From the NCBI GenBank assembly GCA_016946835.1, contig JACVTC010000059.1, positions 262,501 to 326,500 on the forward strand: a stretch of DNA of 64,000 bases, written 5' to 3'. The DNA is from Neocallimastix lanati (nom. inval.). Taxonomy: Eukaryota; Neocallimastigomycota; Neocallimastigomycetes; Neocallimastigales; Neocallimastigaceae. The notes under the pieces are model-generated. The model did not search any database and had not been told where the DNA came from. It worked only from the letters and a program-made list of their open reading frames with translations. Positions 37,401-48,789 of the stretch are shown here, one piece after another. Each line of letters starts with the position of its first letter. The stretch's first letter is position 1. The position numbers and the translations under genes were made by a program.

Positions 37401-37753
37401 GTTGCATTAGCAATTAAAGTTGTAGAGTGATTGTACATTGAATTTATCAATTCAGCATTGTTATTACTGTTTGTATCATTTTTATTATGTACATTATTTG
37501 AAGTAACATTAGAGGAATGATAATGATCATTATCTCTATGCGATTGAGATGTTTGCGGTACGTCATGACTATTTAAATAGTGTTTATAAGTAGTAGATGA
37601 AGATTCAACTCCACGAGGTGGATTTCTTGATTTTGATTTATTTTCATTATTTGATGAATGAGTATATGATGAATACTTCGAAGATGAATAAGAATGATAT
37701 TTATCCATTCTATCCGTTAATTTATAAACTTTTGTCTGTACGTTACTTTCCAT
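28499..37753 (-). CDS. Giant PH-RhoGAP protein with acidic repeats and DNGLWWLF motifs
   Basis: Two exons, 37753-37217 and 37051-28499 (GT-AG, phase 0), give about 3029 aa. Residues 1-179 are Ser/Asn-rich. A PH-like domain runs from about 199 to 480 with a low-complexity insertion (begins WPLEKSGYILRKN, has SKWLIFYVEIRGPYIFFYQL, ends in a QNWHNSL helix). A long Ser/Lys-rich region follows. The RhoGAP domain spans about 1150-1375, with the arginine finger in GIYRLSGN and the C-terminal TVKNLAIVFGPTLLKPS. After another disordered stretch, residues about 2060-2940 form an acidic tail of VVEETVEEQPIEEIKEE-like repeats. Seven copies of an aromatic motif, (R/K)xDNGLWWLFxK, lie in it. RhoGAPs inactivate Rho/Rac/Cdc42 GTPases; polarity or cytoskeleton control at membranes is the likely role (inference). 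The intact frame through 8.5 kb and the conserved motifs argue for a real gene. The antisense frames are shadows. Confidence 0.93.
28800..31330 (-). repeat. Coding tandem repeats of the RhoGAP acidic tail
   Basis: Degenerate 60-90-nt units encoding Glu/Val/Pro/Ile-rich repeats, most regular between 30240 and 31300. Seven conserved blocks encoding DNGLWWLF are centred near 30135, 29893, 29666, 29430, 29163, 29009 and 28853 (about residues 2485, 2566, 2641, 2720, 2809, 2861 and 2913). The motif blocks are much better conserved than the acidic spacers between them. The repeats create long open frames on the opposite strand (for example 29742-31568), which are artefacts. Confidence 0.9.
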
Positions 37754-40700
37754 TTTAAAATAAAAAAAATTGTTCTATTTAATAAACTTTATTATAAAAA
37801 AAATTAATAATAAATTAGTTATATATTATTATAGGTTTTAAATTACAATTATTCAAATAATTTTTATTATATATTAATTACTTTTTATTTATAATTTAAA
37901 ATTCATAAATGTTATTTTCTTTAGTTTCTAATAAATAATTATAACTTGTTTTGTCGTTAAACAAAAAAATTATTGGTATATATTGAATTATTGAGTTAAT
38001 TATTAAAATTTGCTTTATTCTAATATATCGTGTCTATATAAATTACAATTTTTATTGTATTATCATTCCTTTTTTTTTTTAATAAATTATTTTTAGGAAT
38101 AAAATAAATTAAAAATTAATTAAATATTATTTTAAATAATAAAAGTTATGTTATAACAAAATATATAAAAAAAAAGAGATGATATTAGATTGATAGTATT
38201 ATATTAGAATAAAAATAAATATTCTTTTATTCTCAATTTTCTACTAATATTATATTTTTAAAAACAGTTTAAGGAATTTGCTAAGCTTAAAATTTCAGTA
38301 TTAATTTTAATGTTTATGTTGTTTGGAATGGTAATTTATTTTATAATGAACATAAGATATTAATATTTCAATAATAATAAGAAGAAGAAAATCGTTAGAA
38401 AAAAAAATATTATATATTTTTCTATAATTTATATTTATATTTATAATTTTATTTAATAATTTTTTCTTTTGTTATAAAAAAAAAATTAAAAGTATATATT
38501 AAAGTATATCTATTTTGTTATTACTTATGTTATTACTTATTATACTTTGATATTATTTTAATTTTTTTTTTCTCTCTTTATGCTTAGTAATTTTTCAAAT
38601 ACATATTCCTTGAACTTTATAGTATTATTTTAATATTTGAAAATTGAATTATGTATTTTTTTTTTGTTATACTTTTATTATAAATAAATATAGAATATTG
38701 GTATATTAAGTATAATATATACTAATTATAAATAGAATTATTAAATAATTTTATTGTCTTGAAATACTTTTTAGTATTCTTTTTATTTATTTATTGATAA
38801 AACAATAATTATTTACTTTATTATGAGTAAATGAAAAATACCAATGAAAAAAGTAAATAATTATTGTAAAATAAAAAGAACGTTAAAAAACTCTCTTTTG
38901 GATATATTAGTGTTTTGTTAACAATCTCAAAAGATTTATATTCTATGTTTTAATATTCGTGAAATACTATATTTTTATATTTTTTTTATTACAATCTATT
39001 AAAATATAATCTATTATAGTTATTTTGATTTAATATTATGTTAATAATATTTATATTAATTGTTATTTGTTTGTATTTCTTTTTTTTTTTTTTAATTTTT
39101 TTTTATTTTATATTTATTATTACTTTTTATTTTTGTTTTATTTGTTATTTTTTTATTTTAAATTTTATTTATATTTTAATTCTTAATATTATTTATATTT
39201 TTTATTTTTCTTGTTTTTTTTTTTTTTTTTTTTGAATAAAAAGAAGAAAATAAAAAAAAAAAAAAGGATGAAAATAAATTTAGAATTATTTTATTAGAAT
39301 ACAAATTATTTTATTATAATACAAGAAAAATAAATTAACATAAAAAAAATAATATATATATTATAAAAATTTAAATATATGAATATATAAGGAAAAGAGA
39401 AAAAAAAAATTTTTTTTATTTTTCATTATTAATATAAAAAAGGAATAAATAATATTAAAAATAAAAAAAAATAAACAAAAAAAGGAAATAAATTAAAATA
39501 TTAAAATAATCAAATAATAAAAAATTATAAATTTAAAAGTAAATTTTAATAAATAATAAATTATACGATAAAATATAATAATAAATATAATAAATAATAT
39601 TCTCTATTATATATATTTTTTTAAAAAAAAAGTTAATTTTTAATAATTATATTTAATATGAATTAATAATTAATTATTATTCATTATTAATTATAATTTA
39701 ATATTTAATTTTTAATAATAGATTTAACTGTTACATAAAAATTTTACATTAATTATTTTTTTGATTTTATTAAATATTATATTTTATATAAATATCTATA
39801 TAGTTAAATATAAAAAAATTTTATTACATAAGTTTTAATATTTGAATTATTTTATAATTAATAAGTATTCTTATTAGATATTATACTAAAAATCTTTTTT
39901 TTTTCATTCTGCTGATATCATTTGCTATTATTATCATTACACAATAATCTAATAGCCCATTAAAAAAAAATTTTTAAAAAATTAAAATTACATATAATTC
40001 ATTATTGTCAATATATTATTAATATATAAGTTATTTATAATTATAATATAAGTAACTTTTAAAAAGTAAATAACTATTTAATAAAATGATTTAAATATAA
40101 TTTACAATATATTATTATTAATTTGGTTATATATTAAATAATAAATAGTAACAATTATTAATATAAATTTTATTTAAATAATTTAAATATTTTGAAATAA
40201 CATTTATTTTTATTATATATTTAAATTGATAGACAAATATATTTTATATATTACGATATATATTTGGTTTAATCTTTGTATTTTATTAAAGTATTAATAT
40301 CAATTATAAATACGGCAAGAATCCAATAATATATAAGTATTTATTTCTTTTTTATATATTAATTATTATAGTATTAATAGTAAATATTATTTTGTCATAC
40401 ATAAAATAAATAAGTACATATAAATAAGTTTTACAATAGGATATAATTAATTTTAATATAACATATTAAATATATTATAGAATATATATCTATTCTGTGT
40501 ATATTAATATTAACAACAAATAAATACTATGATATTTTTTTTATTTAAAAAAATTTTTAATATATATATATATTTTTTAAAGTTTTTAACAAAATGGCCA
40601 TTTTTATAATTTTAAAATAAAGTTTTTTAACTATTTATTATCATCATTAAATTATTTAATATAATAAATTAAAAAAATTGTATTACATTGTTTATATTTC

Positions 40701-41220
40701 ATTATAAAAGAATAAAAGAATATAAAATTAATATTTTTAAAAATATATAAAAACAATTTATTATAAATAGCATATATATAAAATGTATATAAAAATAAGG
40801 TTGACATTAAAATTAATAAAAAAGGTTTTTTTATATAATTAATACTCAAAAATTTAAACCGTAACACTAAAAAAATATAATAAAGTTATAATAAATGAAT
40901 ATATAGTAATTATGATTTACATAATAAATATACTTTATTTAGTAATATTAAATAACCAATAACAATAATATTATTTAAATGAATAAATAAATTTACTTTA
41001 ATAATTATTCTATTAAATTTAAATAAATAATGTTATAAATAAATAAATTTCATTTTTAAACATGCTATTTAATAATACGTAAAAATTTAACTTTGTTCTT
41101 ATAAAAAAAAATTTTCAATTATAAAATGAGATTAGGTTAATTCTACTTTTTTTTTTTAGACATATAAATATTTATATATTTTTTAATTAATATCATAAAA
41201 TAAAGTTAAATTATAATTTC
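37754..41220. other. Long AT-rich spacer upstream of the RhoGAP gene
   Basis: About 3.5 kb of A/T-rich sequence with many homopolymer runs. Nothing gene-like was recognised on either strand. The part next to 37753 must hold the RhoGAP promoter. Confidence 0.65.
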
Positions 41221-41956
41221 AATAACTAAGAATCGAACGAACCTTGGCAGGTTGTTTGTTTGGAAGGCAAAAATTCTATCTTTATACTATTATTCCTAAA
41301 AATAAAGATCTAAATATTTGTTGTGTTTATTGCTATAATAAGTCTCTTTCTAATAAAGATATTTAAAATTCTTGTACTAAATTCTCTCAAGTAAAGATAG
41401 TATTTCGATATTATAAAGAATTTATCATAACAGTAAATATAAAAACAAACTAATTCAAGGAAAAAATTATAAAATATGTTTTATTACAATGTATTTTTAT
41501 TAATTATTTAATTATTTCAATTTATAAATATAAATATTATTATTATTTATTATTTATTATATAATTTTAAAATAGCTTTTGATTTCTTAAATAAAAATAA
41601 AAGAAATATTTATATAAAAACTAAAAATAAACTTTTTCAAAAAAAAATTATTGAAAAAATGGAAAATAGTATTAAGTCAATTCTATTAAAATTCATTATT
41701 GTTCCTACGAATGTTTTTAATTTTATAATTTTAAATTTATATATATATATATTTTTTTTTGATAGTTTTTCAGTTTTAAGTAAATGTTATTTAAGGTTTT
41801 TTAATTAAAATAAAAACAATAATTAAAAATATAAAAAATTTAATTTAAAATTGAATTTGATATTATATAAATAAAAAATGTAAATTTTAAAAAAAGAAAA
41901 ATATATATAAATATACAAATATTAATGAATGAATAAATAATTGAATAATTGAATAA
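41221..41956. other. Unidentified coding-like relic and AT spacer
   Basis: Around 41221-41460 the base composition is more balanced. One plus-strand frame gives a Cys-containing peptide (LNICCVYCYNKSLSNKDI) interrupted by stops, which could be an old zinc-binding segment of a transposase or gag. The family is not recognised. The rest, to 41956, is AT spacer. Confidence 0.3.
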
Positions 41957-42105
41957 TTAAATAATAAATAATAAATAATTGAATAATAAATAATAAATAA
42001 TAAATAATAAATAATAAATAATAAATAATAAATAATAAATAATAAATAATAAATAATAAATAATAAATAATAAATAATAAATAATAAATAATAAATAATA
42101 TAAAC
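41957..42105. repeat. (AAATAAT)n heptanucleotide array, left bracket
   Basis: About 20 units of a 7-bp repeat, slightly degenerate at the left end. The same unit in the same orientation recurs at 43747-44095 on the other side of the viral-like block. Confidence 0.95.
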
Positions 42106-42365
42106 AGGTTATATTCCTGAGCGTTGGTAAAATAATGTTTATAGAGTTTTTGTATTCCTTTGTCGTATTCTCGTAGGACATACTTCTGTTCTGACTTATA
42201 GCTGAAATCTTTATGGATCATTCTGGAATATTTATAAGGGACAAAGTCTGTAATCGCTAATCTTACCTGTGTGTGGTCTTCGGAATAACCAAACCCATAG
42301 ATAACAATATTGTCTTCTGAAATGCTATTCAGCTCCCAATGTATTATGAACAATTTCATTACCAA
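42106..42365 (-). pseudogene. Fossil fragment of a large-DNA-virus-like B-family DNA polymerase
   Basis: The minus-strand frame reads MVMKLFIIHWELNSISEDN, then IVIYGFGYSEDHTQVRLAIT and DFVPYKYSRMIHKDFSYK. The pattern (a beta-strand 'hWel', then 'viyGfG..e....vrl.i.dF.PY.Y') is that of the N-terminal region of B-family DNA polymerases of nucleocytoplasmic large DNA viruses. Only this N-terminal piece is present, so the copy is a broken fragment and runs into the heptanucleotide array. Codon use is less AT-biased than in the surroundings, suggesting foreign origin and not extreme age. A Polinton or a cellular B-family polymerase is an alternative. The identification is by eye. Confidence 0.55.
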
Positions 42366-43440
42366 TGTCTGCTTATTTGCGTGCTATGGTATGGATGTGA
42401 TTAAAAAAAGTTACCCCTGTATATATATCAGATATAGTTATATATCAAATATAGTTATTTATAGTTATATATCAAATATAATTATATATATAGTTATATA
42501 TCAAATATAGTTATTTATAGTTATATATCAAATATAATTATTTATATAGTTATATATCAAATATTGGTAAACCTGTATATATAGAGTTGGTTGCTATAAT
42601 TAATGCGTATGTGTTAACAATGAAATGTGCTAGATTGATATTGTTGGATTGTTGGTTAGTGGATGCTTAAATGCAGTGATCTGATAATATTCAACCTATA
42701 TATGTAATGTGGGTGTGGTATTAGTATTAATAGATTCTTTTCGTATCGTGGCTGATCTACATATTTCAATTTTGTTTGCATGTTAGTTATTTATACACAC
42801 ACATGAGTATTATGCATCCATGTGCTACTTTGACATAGTTATTATATATATATATAGTGTATATATATAATGATATACATATAGGTATATATAGGTATAT
42901 ATAGGTATATATAGTGATATACATATAGGTATATATACCTATATGGATACATATACTATATAGTTATATACATATAGGTATATATAGTTATATATAGTTA
43001 TGTGTAGGCATATATATATATATATATAGTGATATACATATATCACATATTGTTATACTATTGGTATCGGGCTATCGGTAGTTTGTAGCAGCCACTAATG
43101 CGCAATTTTATATATATGTGGCATTAAATCTACAGTTATTACCTATAGCATCTAATTAACCCTTATAGTTACTATATACTATCAAGTAGTGTATATCTTA
43201 TTATATATTACTAGCTCAAATTATTATATGTAATTTAGATTGGTTATGTATTAATATAATTATCATAACCTGTAATAGATATACAATATATATTGAGTTC
43301 AATTATGAATTTATAAATTGTTATCTTGCAATTATATATTAGTAAATTGCAAGATATTTAAAATGTAAGTATATAATTGAAATGTTTAAGATTTTAGCTT
43401 TTACTAAAAATATATAGTAATTATCTGTAATCAAATATAA
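42366..43440. other. Foreign-looking TA-alternating block
   Basis: The texture differs from the rest of the window: alternating TA/TATAG-rich tandem motifs (ATATAGTTATATATCAAAT units at 42420-42560; GATATACATATAGGTATATA units at 42865-43045) mixed with GC-containing stretches (42590-42830, 43060-43200) instead of A or T homopolymers. No ORF was recognised. It may be non-coding DNA that belongs with the flanking polymerase fragment. Confidence 0.5.
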
Positions 43441-43452
43441 AAATAATTATTA

Positions 43453-43746
43453 ATGTTATTATCTAGTATCTTAATATTAATAAAAGCAGTTAGCGCTGTA
43501 AAGTTTACAGTATATAACTACAATAGTATTTATAATATTATTGATCCATGTTATACTTCTGATAATGTTACTAGTTGTTTCAAAACTCCTGAGGAATTAG
43601 CTAATTATATGGGACCATCTATCTATGGGGTATCTCTTCAAGGTAACAATACTTTAGTTAATAGTTTTGGATATTATTATTCAATTAATGATACTGTAAT
43701 CCAGCACATTAAAAAAACCAATAAAATTATAAAGTCCAAAAAATAA
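43453..43746 (+). CDS. Small ORF with signal-peptide-like start, function unknown
   Basis: 97 codons. The N-terminus MLLSSILILIKAVSAVKF has a hydrophobic core and an AVSA-type cleavage site, so it looks like a secretory signal. The mature part has two Cys (DPCYTS, SCFKTP), Asn-Xaa-Thr sites and many Tyr/Asn residues. The C-terminus degrades to Lys-rich sequence and the stop lies at the start of the heptanucleotide array, so the ORF could be a truncated piece of a longer secreted protein. It lies in the same bracketed block as the viral polymerase fragment. I do not recognise the family, and no intron or second exon was found. Confidence 0.4.
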   Translation: MLLSSILILIKAVSAVKFTVYNYNSIYNIIDPCYTSDNVTSCFKTPEELANYMGPSIYGVSLQGNNTLVNSFGYYYSINDTVIQHIKKTNKIIKSKK

Positions 43747-44095
43747 TAAATAATAAATAGTAAATAATAAATAATTAATAATAAATAATAAATAATAAAT
43801 AATAAATAATAAATAATAAATAATAAATAATAAATAATAAATAATAAATAATAAATAATAAATAATAAATAATAAATAATAAATAATAAATAATAAATAA
43901 TAAATAATAAATAATAAATAGTAAATAATAAATAATAAATAATAAATAATAAATAATAAATAATAAATAATAAATAATAAATAATAAATAATAAATAATA
44001 AATAATAAATAATAAATAATAAATAATAAATAATAAATAATAAATAATAAATAATAAATAATAAATAATAAATAATAAATAATAAATAATAAATA
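43747..44095. repeat. (AAATAAT)n heptanucleotide array, right bracket
   Basis: About 48 nearly perfect 7-bp units in the same orientation as the array at 41957-42105. Confidence 0.95.
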
Positions 44096-44269
44096 AATGA
44101 TTTTATATATTTATATTTAATTATATGAATATTATATATTGTGTGAAAGAGAAAATAACTATTTAATAGCTATCTTATAATTAATGTAATGCTTATTATG
44201 GCGTATATATGAATTACAATGTATAGTGTGTAATTATAATGTTGCTAATACTAAACATTACCCTTGACT

Positions 44270-44544
44270 ATACATATAGATTAGCTAATATAGTATCAGA
44301 AGATACATACTCTAAATTTATCTTTTTTGGACGAAATTTATAATTGATATCCATGTGTTTAAATCTACCTTTTGAGCTTTCATTTTACTTGATATATTAA
44401 AAGATTTATTGTTAACTTTAATTTTTAAATTAATTTCTTTATCGAAAATTTCTTTCAAAATTTTTTTTTAATTTTATTCTATGTTGGGCACATTCTCCTA
44501 ATGTAACATATTCTGCTTTTGTATTTGATAATGTGATACTATTT

Positions 44545-44584
<40 letters not shown>

Positions 44585-45955
44585 AAACAAATAATAAAGA
44601 ACCAATAATAGATATAATCTGTTACATTCACTGGTGTTGAAATTTCTCTTTCTTCTAAAGTAATTCTTTTACATGGATTGTTAATTGGTTTTGTTTTATT
44701 CATTTTATTTTTATTAATTTTTCACTGTAATCTTGATTAATTTAATGTACTTTCAGTTTTAAAAATATTTAAGTCTATAACTTTCTTAGTTTCTGTGTCT
44801 TTTGAAATTTTATATTTTTCTTTTATTTTATTGTTTATATATATATTTAATTTCTTATAACTAGGAAAAATATTGGATATTAGATAAAGCTTTATGTAGC
44901 TTAATACAGATTGGAAGGCAATGATATAAAAAAATCATGTTACATAAAATATATTGGCTTAAAACAATTAAGTATTGGTCAAAGTTTATTTACAAAATAT
45001 CATAATATGTCTTTATGTTAATGATATTTTACTTACTAGTGAAGATAAATTTTTATCTCCTTGTATATTCAAGTATATTTCTTCTTCTAATTTATCATTT
45101 AAGTAAGCTACTTTTATATCTATTTGTCATATGTTTCATTTATATTGTGATGCAATGACGCTTGTAAACCTTAAAGTATCTTCTTTAATTATTGGTGAAA
45201 ATGTGGAGGCATAATTAATACATTTTCTCTGCTTAAAATCACAAGCAATTTAAGTGTATATCCATCTTGTATCAATTAAAGTAGTATCATTTTGAATATT
45301 GTTAATAATTCTGATTACATTTTGTTTAAAAATATTATTGAATTTTTTTTTAATATCTTCGTCTTAACTTTTTGGGATTTATTATATTTATTAATAATAT
45401 TTTATTTTTCTTCATTGTTCATTGTTTGTTATTATTTGTATTGTCTTCTTCATTTAAATCAATGATTATTATCATTAGAATTACTTAAATTATTGTTTGA
45501 AGTTTTATCAATTAATATATCCAGCTTTTGTCTTATATTTAAGCTTTTATGTTTTTTATTTATTTTTATTAATGTTATTGTTGCTATTATTTAATATATT
45601 TTTATTATTGTTATTAATAATTTATAATTAGTAATGTTAGAATTATTCAAATTTATTAGTCGATCATTACCGTCTTTTTCCTCCTTAATTGAATAATTCT
45701 AAGGAAAAATAGAATTAGGTATTATTAATAATTCCGGGAATATTTTCCAAAAAATAGACATCTCTTGCTGAAATATTACAATTAGAAGATAGAACTAAAA
45801 TACTATATCCAGTGGAATCTGAGTCATAATCAAGAAATTCCAGGTTTCGAATTATTTTTAAATTTATTTATTTTTTGGATTGTCTCAAAAATATACTCTG
45901 CAACCAAAAACATGTAAGTGGGAAATATTAATAGGTTTGTTGAAAAGGCTTTTTC

Positions 45956-46000
<45 letters not shown>

Positions 46001-46210
46001 AATTATTACCTTAATGAGGATTGAGATTGTATAAACGGCATGTACATAAGATAGCAGAATCCCAAAAATTAAGTGATAATTTAGCAGAATTAAGTAAAGT
46101 GGTTGTTCAATTATCAAGAGCTTGGTTGATTCTCTCTGAATGACCATTTTGATGAGGGTTACTTGGAGTTGAGTGAATTAATTTTATACCATTTTCGGAA
46201 AGGTACATAT
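44270..46210 (-). mobile_element. Ty1/copia fossil
   Basis: Minus-strand remnants of a copia polyprotein. Integrase-like sequence lies near 45800-46200 (HSTPSNPHQNGHSERINQAL and LNFWDSAILCTCRLYN), reverse-transcriptase-like sequence near 44600-45150, and RNase H-like sequence near 44320-44560 (SNTKAEYVTLGECAQHR). A short stretch around 44880-45040 reads as copia RT on the opposite strand, so another piece has been inserted or inverted here. Broken in many places. Poly-T tracts lie at 44545-44583 and 45960-45999. Old. Confidence 0.7.
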
Positions 46211-46219
46211 TAAAATTTT

Positions 46220-46860
46220 AATAAAATTTATTTATAATGGAGCAAAAAATATTTACCACTATGGATCTTTACTCTGGATATCATTGAATACTTATGGATG
46301 AAGAAAGCATTGAAGTAACAAGTTTTACCACTAAATTTAGAAATTACCGATTTGAAGTAATGCCCTTCGGTTTAACTAGTGCACCTACTATATTTCAATA
46401 GGAAATGAATAAAATCTTATTTCCTTACATTGGTGAATTTGTTTTTAGCTTTATTGATGATATCCTAATTTGTTCAAAAACTGTTGAGGAATTTTGGAGC
46501 ACATAAGAAAAGTTTTTGATGTTTTTAAGAAAAATAAACTCAAGATTAATATTAATATTGAAAAGTGTGTCCTTATGCAAATTGAAGTAGAAGTACTTGG
46601 CCACAAAGTGTTAGTCAAAGGTTAAAGTCCACTTGATAGTAAAATAGATGATATCAAGAAATGGAATCTACTTATCTTCACGAATTGCGATCCTTCATAG
46701 GAGCCATTGAATATTTTCGAAATTTTATCAATAAGTATCAACTCACTGGACTCTCTATAAGTTATTAAGAAAAGATACTAAGTACCAATAGAAGAAAGAA
46801 CAAGAAGAAAGTTTCAAAATACCAAATGAAAAACTTATGAATGTCCCAATATTCGTTAAA
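46220..46860 (+). mobile_element. Ty3/gypsy reverse-transcriptase fossil
   Basis: Plus-strand sequence with gypsy RT hallmarks: a TTMDLYSGYH-like segment, FEVMPFGLTSAPTIFQ, and FIDDILICSKT containing the YxDD-equivalent box. Only the RT and the start of the next domain are recognisable. It is broken, with several breaks. It lies between minus-strand copia pieces (44270-46210 and 47450-48570), which may be one older element that this one entered (inference). Confidence 0.8.
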
Positions 46861-47311
46861 TTATTATAATCTTTTTCAGTTGGGTTTTTTTAAATTTTTG
46901 AAGCTTTATTTACATCAAACTTTATATATGGTCTTGACTTTACTGCAATATATAATAATGCCCCTAATAAAAAATGTATATTTCTTTTATATTTAAGAGA
47001 TTTGAATTATTTTTATCATTTTCTGTACTTTTCTTGCATAGTGTCAAAACACTATGCAAGAAAAGTAGTTGGTTAGTTTTATTTATATTATATTTTTTAA
47101 TTATTTTATTAGTATAGTCAATTTGATTTATTTTATAACTATCATATGTCTTATAAATGATTATATCTATTATTTTAATCATATTAGAATCTTTAAAAAT
47201 TGTATACTTACTATTTCATTTATTTATAGTATAATTGATTTCATTTTTAATTACCGTAATAAATATATCGTGTAAGTAAACATATTAATCTATATCTTTC
47301 ATCATATTTTC

Positions 47312-47343
<32 letters not shown>

Positions 47344-47449
47344 ATTTCTTATTCACTTTATTTATATTATTTATATTATTTATATTAATAGTTAAATTGA
47401 TACTAGTGATACTATTAATAATCGAATTCTTGGAATTAGTATTATTTTT
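46861..47449. other. AT-rich spacer with a hairpin
   Basis: No gene seen. Contains the perfect hairpin at 47026-47067 and a poly-A tract at 47313-47341. Confidence 0.6.
47026..47067. repeat. Perfect 18-bp hairpin
   Basis: The arm TACTTTTCTTGCATAGTG and its exact inverse complement are separated by the 6-nt loop TCAAAA. No mismatch. Function unknown. Confidence 0.9.
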
Positions 47450-48570
47450 AATCATTTTATTATTACAATTTTGAATAATTGAAATATTTTCCGGTTAACT
47501 CAATATATATTTCATATTCATTATTATCACTTTTTTCATAAGAGTTGGTATTATTATTTTTATTATTATCGTTTTTATTATTATCAAAAATATTACTAGA
47601 GTGATAATTATTTTTTATTGTATGCTTTAGATGAGTTTTTATTTTCATTAATAATTTTATAATTTTTATTATTATTTTCATCCGATTTATAATTTTCCTT
47701 AATTAAAAGATTATATTTACAATGGTCAGAGGAATGACCTTCAATTTTGCATATATGGCAAAAAAATCATTATAATTTTATAGTTAAAATTTTTATTATA
47801 ATTTTTGTTATTAATTCTTTTGTTTTTGTTTATATATTATTGACATTTAAGTTCATTTATTGCGGTATTTTTGGTTCCTAAAATTTCAGCTCTTTCAAAG
47901 AAATCATGTCTTTTATTTAATTAGTTGATTAAATTTTCTTAACTTTTATAATTATAATTATAATTTGGTGGTGAATTTATTCCAATTTTATCTATACCGT
48001 CTTCATAAAAATCAGATTTATTTAATTTATCACATTCATTTTTTAAGTTGTTCAAACAAATTGTTTAAATTATTAACATATTTGAATGTAATCATTACTT
48101 ATAAGTTTAAGATTAATAATTTTATATTCTAGAATATTTGAGTGTGTTTGACTAGATTGATAATTTCTTTTTATCTATCAATCATACTATAAGTGGTTTT
48201 TGCAACCTCATAAATATTTTTGATTTGCTTTTTCTATACCATTAATTATGATAGATTCAACAGCATTGTTTGTTTTTATTTTACTTCTAGTCATCTTTGA
48301 AAATTGAATTTCTTTTTTTATAAAATTGTCCAAATCATTAGTAATTAAATGTTCTTAATGGCTTAATCCAATTTAAAAAATTTTCTTTATTCAATTTAAA
48401 ATTTTTTGATTTCAAAGACTTATTTTATTAATGATGATCTTTTTATCATTTGACTCATCATCGTCATAAGTGGTGATCGATCCATTGTCCTTATTATCAT
48501 TTGGAGTTGATGAGCCCTAACTTCATTGTGATTATTATTTTTATTTTTTCTTTTTAGCTATTCTTTGAAA
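47450..48570 (-). mobile_element. Copia gag fossil with zinc knuckle
   Basis: Minus-strand gag-like sequence. A CCHC knuckle (CHICKIEGHSSDHC) lies at about 47720-47765, closely resembling the knuckle of the copia copy at 61.6-63.1 kb. Upstream helical gag sequence extends to about 48500 (KSKNFKLNKENFLNWIKPL-like). Broken, with multiple breaks. Probably the same family as the right-hand copia. Confidence 0.65.
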
Positions 48571-48789
48571 CATGTAATAATCTAAATATCTTAAATAAAA
48601 ATAAGTCTTTATTTATGTATTTTTGGGATCATTTTTATTTTATAATAATTTTTATTCAGAAATCGTCTCTAACATTTCCGTAAAGATGTAGTCTTCTACA
48701 TCATGCATGGATAGCAAGAATTCTATTTCTTATACCTATATGCTATTATTTTAAATAGTCAACACATCCTTTGCTGCTACTGTACCTGA

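Noticed and set aside
41222-41290. tRNA-like T-arm on the minus strand (GGTTCGTTCGATTC)
   Set aside because: No cloverleaf could be completed: acceptor and D arms do not pair.
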